NCBI RefSeq assembly: GCF_052118845.1
Contig: NZ_JBQKGJ010000017.1
Span: 1 to 64,000, forward strand
DNA: 64,000 bases
DNA from: Bilifractor sp002394235
GTDB lineage: Bacteria > Bacillota > Clostridia > Lachnospirales > Lachnospiraceae
Reading direction: 5' to 3'
The notes below the pieces were generated by a model. The model saw only the letters and a list, made by a program, of their open reading frames with translations, was not told the origin of the DNA and did no database searches. Shown here piece after piece: positions 60,138 to 64,000 of this stretch (its first letter is position 1; the number at the start of each line of letters is the position of its first letter). A program made the translations under genes and the position numbers.

Positions 60138-62294
60138 TTAAGCTTCCTCCGACCCGGTCACAGGCTCCGCGGGGATGAAGACACGGCTGTCGCCGCTGTT
60201 CTTCTGCTGCTTCGCCATCTCCGTTGCCTCCCGGCAGAAATAATCCTGCGCGATGATCCGTTCCTTGCCTTCCAGATCCTGCTTCTTGTAGGTTCCGTCC
60301 GGCTGGAGGATACTGGCCTTTACGGTATCCGCAAGCTGAATCTCCAGGATGTGCATTGCCTGCTTCTTCGTTTCCGGCTGCAGGAGCGGGAAGACGATCT
60401 CGACACGTTTGTCCAAGTTACGGGGCATCCAGTCCGCGCTGCCCATGTAGACATCCTCGCTGCCGTTATTATAGAAATAGAAGATTCTGGCGTGCTCCAG
60501 GAAGTTTCCGACAATGGAGCGGACGGTGATGTTCTCGCTGATGCCCGGGATCCCGACCTTCAGACAGCAGATTCCGCGGACGATCAGATCGATCCGTACG
60601 CCTGCAGCGGAGGCCTTATAAAGGGCCGCGATAATTTCCGGATCGCACAGGGAGTTCATCTTCGCCACGATTCTTGCCTGCTGTCCCTCGCGCGCATGTT
60701 TTTCCTCCATACGAATCAGATGCAGGAAGCGGTCACGCATCCAGATCGGCGCAACGATAAGATCATTCCAGCGGTCCGGCTCGGAGTATCCGGAAATCAT
60801 ATTGAAGACCGCGGTGGCATCCTCGCCGATGTTCTCGTCACAGGTCAAAATGCCGCAGTCCGTGTACAGCTTCGCGGTGGAATCGTTGTAGTTTCCGGTT
60901 CCGAGATGAACATATCTGCGGATGCCGTCTTCCTCCTTCCGCACAATCAGCGTGATCTTGCTGTGTGTCTTCAGTCCGACCAGTCCGTAGATGACATGGC
61001 AGCCGGCTTTTTCCAGCTTCTGCGCCCAGACGATGTTGTTCTCCTCGTCGAACCGTGCCTTCAGCTCGACCAGAGCCGTCACCTGTTTGCCGTTTTCCGC
61101 CGCCTGCGCGAGCGCAGCGATGATCGGGGAATGGCCGCTGACACGGTAGAGCGTCTGCTTGATGGCGAGTACATTCGGATCGGACGCTGCCTGCTTTACA
61201 AAATCAACTACCGGCTGGAAGCTCATGTAGGGATGATGCAGGAATATATCGCCCTTTCGGATGTTGGTGAAAATATCATCATCATTCTGAAGCGCCGGCA
61301 CATCCGCCGGGGTATACTTCGGAACCTTGTACTGATCGAATCCATCAATGCCGTATACCTTCATCAGGAACGTCAGGTCGATGGGCCCCGGAATGTAGAA
61401 AATATCCGGCTCCCGCACCTGGAACTCCTCTTTCAGGATCTGCAGAAGCTCCGCCTCGATGCCCTCTTCCACCTCAAGACGGATGACCTCGCCCCACTGT
61501 CTCTTCCGGAGCGACTTCTGAATCTCAACCAGAAGGTCTGCGGCCTCATCCTCATCGATGCCAAGCTCCGCATTTCTCATGATCCGGTAAGGGTGCGCGC
61601 ATACAACCTCGTAGCCGAGGAACAGGCGGGAGATATTTCTCTCGATGATCTCGTCCATCAGAATGATGGCGCGCTCAGACGCGTCCTTCTCCGGCAGCTC
61701 GATGAATCTCGGCAGAACAGACGGCACCTGCACAGTGGCAAAAAGCGTCCGCCCGTCGTCGCTTCCTTTCTTGCGGATCAAGGCTCCGATGTTTAGTGTC
61801 TTGTTCCGGATCAGCGGGAAGGGTCTGGAGGAATCCATCGCCATCGGCGTCAGTACCGGGTAGACATTCTCGTTAAAATAATCATCAATGTACGAAGCCT
61901 GCTCCGGAGTCAGCTCCTCATGACTGTTGAACACATGAAGTCCCACTTCTCTCAGCTTCGGAACCAGCTCGTTGTTGTAGTTGTCGTACTGATCCTTTAC
62001 CATTGCGTGCGTGGCGTCAAGGATCGCGTCGATCTGCTCTCCCGGCGTCATGCCCGCGATATCCGGCTTGTTGTAATCGCTGTGCATCTGGTCCTTCAGG
62101 GACGCTACGCGGACCATGAAGAATTCATCCAGGTTTGAGGAGGTGATGCTCTCAAACTTCAGTCTCTCAAACAACGGGATGGTACTGTCCTTTGCCTCGT
62201 GCAGAATCCGCTCATCAAAACGGATCCAGGAAAGCTCCCTGTTCCAGTAATATTCCGGCTTTGCATATTCTTCGTACTCAGCTTTCATTTTCAT
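60138..62294 (-). CDS. ppk1: Polyphosphate kinase 1
   Basis: About 718 aa from ATG 62294 (CGAAAGGA upstream). PPK1 marks: the N-domain YYWNRELSWIRFDERIL; DIFLHHPYMSFQPVVDFV; the phosphohistidine motif VHLGTGNYNDSTAKLYTD; and the second half ARIVAKMNSLCDPEIIAALY. It reversibly makes polyphosphate from ATP. It follows ppx on the same strand, so synthesis and breakdown of polyphosphate are linked. The frame stays open upstream through a minisatellite up to 62540, but the family start and ribosome site are at 62294. Confidence 0.95.
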   Translation of the reverse strand: MKMKAEYEEYAKPEYYWNRELSWIRFDERILHEAKDSTIPLFERLKFESITSSNLDEFFMVRVASLKDQMHSDYNKPDIAGMTPGEQIDAILDATHAMVKDQYDNYNNELVPKLREVGLHVFNSHEELTPEQASYIDDYFNENVYPVLTPMAMDSSRPFPLIRNKTLNIGALIRKKGSDDGRTLFATVQVPSVLPRFIELPEKDASERAIILMDEIIERNISRLFLGYEVVCAHPYRIMRNAELGIDEDEAADLLVEIQKSLRKRQWGEVIRLEVEEGIEAELLQILKEEFQVREPDIFYIPGPIDLTFLMKVYGIDGFDQYKVPKYTPADVPALQNDDDIFTNIRKGDIFLHHPYMSFQPVVDFVKQAASDPNVLAIKQTLYRVSGHSPIIAALAQAAENGKQVTALVELKARFDEENNIVWAQKLEKAGCHVIYGLVGLKTHSKITLIVRKEEDGIRRYVHLGTGNYNDSTAKLYTDCGILTCDENIGEDATAVFNMISGYSEPDRWNDLIVAPIWMRDRFLHLIRMEEKHAREGQQARIVAKMNSLCDPEIIAALYKASAAGVRIDLIVRGICCLKVGIPGISENITVRSIVGNFLEHARIFYFYNNGSEDVYMGSADWMPRNLDKRVEIVFPLLQPETKKQAMHILEIQLADTVKASILQPDGTYKKQDLEGKERIIAQDYFCREATEMAKQQKNSGDSRVFIPAEPVTGSEEA

Positions 62295-62302
62295 AACTAT
62301 AT

Positions 62303-62357
62303 TCCTTTCGATTGTCACAGGCGGAAACCCACCGCCTTGAGGCCGTGGGCAGCTGAC
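62303..62357 (-). promoter_or_regulatory. 55-bp hairpin leader element upstream of ppk1
   Basis: It contains CCCACGGCCT CA AGGCGGTGGG (10-bp stem, one mismatch) ending at the ribosome site CGAAAGGA. It aligns ungapped with the pilB leader 35298-35352. The hairpin resembles IS200/IS605 subterminal palindromes. Confidence 0.72.
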
Positions 62358-62370
62358 CAAAGTCTCCCAT

Positions 62371-62551
62371 GCCTGTGCCTTCTGCACCCTGCTGTACATT
62401 CTGCACATTCCTATGCTTGCTGCACCTTGCTGTGCGTTATGCACCCACGCTGCGCTTTCTGCACCTTGCTGCGCTTTCTGCATCTTGCTGTACATTCTGC
62501 ACATTCCTGTGCTTTCTGCGCTTTGCTGTACATTCTGCACATTCCTGTGCT
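62371..62551 (-). repeat. 19/38-bp minisatellite between ppx and ppk1
   Basis: About nine roughly 19-bp units (TACATTCTGCACATTCCTGTGC and TTTCTGCACCTTGCTGCGC forms); exact 38-bp periodicity at 62491 and 62529. It fills the whole gap between the ppx stop and the ppk1 leader element. Confidence 0.9.
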
Positions 62552-64000
62552 CAGACGATCCGTTTCAGCTTGATCACCGGGCGGACGCCAAATACTTCGT
62601 TGAAGAAGTCAATCTCCGGCTGGAGCATGCCCTCTTCAAGGGCAAAGCTCTCGCGGACCTCAACGCGGATGACAATCTTCTGTTTCTTCATCTCTGTGCT
62701 GATGTTCAGGATCTTCTGTCTGTGGCTCCGGTCAAGTCCGTTTGCCAAACGGATGATTGCGACAAAGGCAGCGACCTTCAGATACCGCTCCGTATCCAGA
62801 CTGGATTCCATGACGATATCCTCGTGCTGTGGAAAATCCTCCTGGACATACCGGGCTGACAGAGCGATGATCTCCCGCTCCGCGTGAGAGAGACCGATGA
62901 TTTCATTGCTCATGATGATGTTCCTGGAATTCTCTCCGATCTGGTTGAAACCGATGAACTTTCCGACATCATGAAGCATGACAGCGACCCGGAGCATCAG
63001 CCGGTCCCGGCTGGTCATGCCCGTCAGAGGAAGCGTCGCGTCAAAAAGGCTCATGGCCGTTACATCCATATTGTTGATGTGCGGCGCGCTGACCGCGTAG
63101 CGGATGGCGATATTCTTCGCGCAGGTTACGATGTCATTCTCAAAATCATGCTTTGCCTTGAAGATATCGTGTGCCTCCGCGAACTCATAGGCGAGGCCCC
63201 GCTGCAGATGCGTGCCCGGCGTCCAGATGTTCACGGGATCCAGATCCGTCACAATTTTGTGATAGATGATTGCGGACGGCCGGAGCAGGGACGCGTACTC
63301 CACTGCGATATTATTCTCCATCGCAAGGTCGGCCACCGATTTTCCGCCGATCCTCCTGTACCACTTCTCGAACTTATCCCTGGTCAGAATGCGCGTCGAG
63401 CGGTCTCTGTGCTTCGGATCCTGGAAAATCATCTCTGTGATGAAGTCGCCGTTCAGAATAATGTTCTCAATCTTCAGATCCCGGATATACATGCTGCGGA
63501 ACAGATTGAGATCATGCTGAATCAGCTGCTCGACCAGATCCTCATAATTGTCTGTCCTGCCCATGGCATTCTGCAGTTTTTCCCGGACACGGAGATTTCC
63601 GATCTTCATGTTCTGTGTGACGATCAGCTCGGATTTGTTAAAAATCGAGATCTGAATACTTCCTCCATCCAGATCGACGACAGCGGTTCCCTCGCGGATC
63701 ATGTCCTCGAAGCATCCCGCAATGGAGGCAATCGCCTTGTAGCTTAAAAACCGCTGCTCCGAGTTGCTCAGAATCCGGACATTCAGTCCTGTCGTCTGAC
63801 GGATCTTGCCCAGAATGAACAGATCATTTTCCGCCTCTCGAATCGCACTCGTCGCGATCGCACTGTAGCCATCCACCTTGTAGGTGTCCATGATCTTCCG
63901 AAAATCCGTCAGGACATCACAGAGCTCATCGACCATTGCAAAACCGATTCTTCCGGTGGAAAAAGAATCATGGCCAAGCTCAATCTTGTGCGCGACCTTA
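62551..64000 (-). CDS. ppx: Exopolyphosphatase / GppA-type phosphatase with HD domain, N-terminus beyond right edge
   Basis: The frame is open to the window edge (the first in-frame ATG at 63936 is internal: KIELGHDSFSTGRIGFAM precedes it). The actin-like Ppx/GppA core shows AIATSAIREAEN and VVDLDGGSIQISIF; the C-terminal HD domain has VAVMLHDVGKFIG. It releases phosphate from polyphosphate or pppGpp. It is upstream of ppk1 on the same strand. Confidence 0.92.
   Translation of the reverse strand, partial: KVAHKIELGHDSFSTGRIGFAMVDELCDVLTDFRKIMDTYKVDGYSAIATSAIREAENDLFILGKIRQTTGLNVRILSNSEQRFLSYKAIASIAGCFEDMIREGTAVVDLDGGSIQISIFNKSELIVTQNMKIGNLRVREKLQNAMGRTDNYEDLVEQLIQHDLNLFRSMYIRDLKIENIILNGDFITEMIFQDPKHRDRSTRILTRDKFEKWYRRIGGKSVADLAMENNIAVEYASLLRPSAIIYHKIVTDLDPVNIWTPGTHLQRGLAYEFAEAHDIFKAKHDFENDIVTCAKNIAIRYAVSAPHINNMDVTAMSLFDATLPLTGMTSRDRLMLRVAVMLHDVGKFIGFNQIGENSRNIIMSNEIIGLSHAEREIIALSARYVQEDFPQHEDIVMESSLDTERYLKVAAFVAIIRLANGLDRSHRQKILNISTEMKKQKIVIRVEVRESFALEEGMLQPEIDFFNEVFGVRPVIKLKRIV

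Overview
The window reads as chromosomal DNA of a low-to-mid GC Gram-positive anaerobe, most likely a host-associated Clostridia (Lachnospiraceae-like) member. The grounds are strong AGGAGG ribosome sites, TTGACA/TATAAT promoters, a Firmicutes-type type IV pilus operon, and giant Gram-positive surface adhesins. This placement is an inference from gene content; there is no rRNA in the window. Almost every gene lies on the minus strand, so transcription runs from high to low coordinates.

Layout, left to right. (1) 1-8.6 kb: a serine-rich-repeat adhesin that runs off the left edge, preceded by its probable glycosyltransferase pair GtfB/GtfA and a membrane acyltransferase. (2) 8.7-10.7 kb: an amino-acid permease that appears to start at ATA, and a VanZ-like protein with an inserted repeat. 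(3) 10.8-16 kb: an accessory patch with an orphan RelB/DinJ-type antitoxin, two unrecognised proteins, a DUF2075 helicase-like/MazG pair that may be a defence unit, remnants of a toxin-antitoxin pair, a possible phage fragment, and a second antitoxin with a clear operator. (4) 16.2-21.5 kb: an EAL-type protein and a GGDEF diguanylate cyclase (c-di-GMP turnover), then a decayed IS200-like transposase fused to an hsdR fragment. (5) 21.7-35.5 kb: a type IV pilus locus, transcribed pilB-pilT-pilC-minor protein-pilD-pilM-pilN-pilO and then a strongly promoted pilin plus an array of seven further pilin genes and pseudogenes. (6) 35.6-36.6 kb: an HTH-Fic protein with inverted repeats around its promoter. 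(7) 36.9-52.4 kb: a single 5167-codon adhesin gene, nearly a quarter of the window, made of about 17 Cna_B-like and 16 FctA/Spy0128-like domains, followed upstream by an AP2-domain Cys-rich protein and a serine recombinase. (8) 54.4-64 kb: a YdcF-like protein, tRNA-Pro(GGG), leuD, leuC, ilvC, ilvN, ppk1 and ppx (running off the right edge).

How the parts fit. Three surface systems (glycosylated SRRP, type IV pili, giant isopeptide-type adhesin) sit beside c-di-GMP enzymes. PilB carries an N-terminal MshEN-like repeat that in other ATPases binds c-di-GMP, so a local c-di-GMP-to-pilus link is plausible.

The most unusual layer is not a gene. Short tandem repeats with periods from 14-15 up to 42 bp recur at more than ten places, mostly at gene boundaries but also inside coding sequence as translated inserts (gtfB, the vanZ-like gene, the acyltransferase, a small ORF between pilB and pilT). 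A 55-bp hairpin element is shared by the leaders of pilB and ppk1, and two genes carry ATA where a well-placed ribosome site predicts ATG.
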